A program made the translations under genes and the position numbers. Positions 63,992 to 64,000 of a DNA stretch of 64,000 nucleotides are shown piece after piece (within the stretch, counting starts at the first letter, position 1; every line of letters begins with the position of its first letter). Origin of the DNA: G963702155 sp963702155 (lineage in GTDB: Bacteria; Pseudomonadota; Alphaproteobacteria; Micavibrionales; Micavibrionaceae); the NCBI GenBank assembly GCA_963702155.1, contig OY969717.1:558001-622000 (forward strand), written 5' to 3'. Under the pieces are notes generated by a model. It was not told where the DNA came from. It searched no databases and was given only the letters and a program-made list of their open reading frames with translations.

Positions 63992-64000
63992 GATAAGAAA

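Noticed and set aside
1..64000. CRISPR arrays, rRNA, tmRNA, SRP RNA or a prophage structural module
   Set aside because: Searched by eye; no regularly spaced repeats, no rRNA or small RNA signatures and no capsid, tail or terminase genes were seen.

Overview
The window looks like a chromosomal segment of an AT-rich alphaproteobacterium. The evidence is gene order and protein families. A run lysC - rodZ-like - prfA - prmC - DUF4167 - clpB, with ubiG and etfBA diverging from it, is a familiar alphaproteobacterial arrangement. So are gatCAB divergent from ruvX, a Fur-type regulator near a DUF1491 gene, a long SUF operon led by an Rrf2 regulator, and fabA-fabB. A Micavibrio-like or deep-branching lineage would fit the low GC, but I cannot fix a genus by eye. 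TGA is used normally as a stop here (for example sufB, sufS and mscS), so the in-frame TGA codons described below are lesions rather than recoding.

Layout. 1-3.4 kb: lysA (running off the edge), a missed lptM-type lipoprotein gene, a pentapeptide-repeat protein and three small AT-rich orphan genes. 3.4-6.1 kb (minus strand): etfA, which is broken twice, then etfB, a small membrane protein and ubiG. 6.2-14.8 kb: amino-acid and translation housekeeping genes (lysC, prfA, prmC), clpB and a lipoprotein. 14.9-20.3 kb: an M17 aminopeptidase, an esterase-like lipoprotein and an mscS-rimK-aspartoacylase operon. 20.4-33.2 kb: an accessory region with many broken genes. It holds a frameshifted exonuclease, a cluster of small unknown envelope proteins, an N-terminal serine-recombinase remnant, an MscS channel with an unknown partner, a membrane-anchored EEP-fold phosphatase, YetF and MgtC membrane proteins, response regulators, a ParD antitoxin with a wrecked ParE fused to a YetF tail, a DUF2779 remnant and a serine-recombinase C-terminal remnant. 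It ends at a tRNA-Ser(GCU) gene. A ~71-bp sequence spanning the 3' end of that tRNA and its flank recurs imperfectly 10 kb away, so 23.1-33.2 kb is best read as a decayed integrated island. 33.4-43.4 kb: gatCAB, ruvX, a YgjP-like peptidase, PHA depolymerase, a CobD/CbiB-like membrane protein, rpmB and an unusual tgt. 43.6-47.9 kb: a degenerate GGDEF protein, a PAS histidine kinase, fur and DUF1491. 47.9-52 kb: prfC and a spermidine-synthase-like membrane protein. 52.2-59 kb: the SUF iron-sulfur operon, split by an antisense DUF2306 gene. 59-64 kb: dusA, an SH3 protein, an unknown gene, fabA, fabB and a CsaA-like tRNA-binding protein.

The most interesting items are: (i) the queuine tRNA-ribosyltransferase, which lacks all three cysteines of the normally invariant zinc site although the rest of the enzyme is intact; (ii) the decayed tRNA-Ser island with flanking repeats, two recombinase halves and five AATTCCCTGTT-type repeats; (iii) etfA, disrupted by both a homopolymer frameshift and a nonsense codon in a gene usually needed with etfB; (iv) a three-gene array of small orphan proteins, two of which share an N-terminal motif. 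Several lesions are single-base indels in homopolymers, so sequencing error has to be excluded before pseudogenization is accepted.
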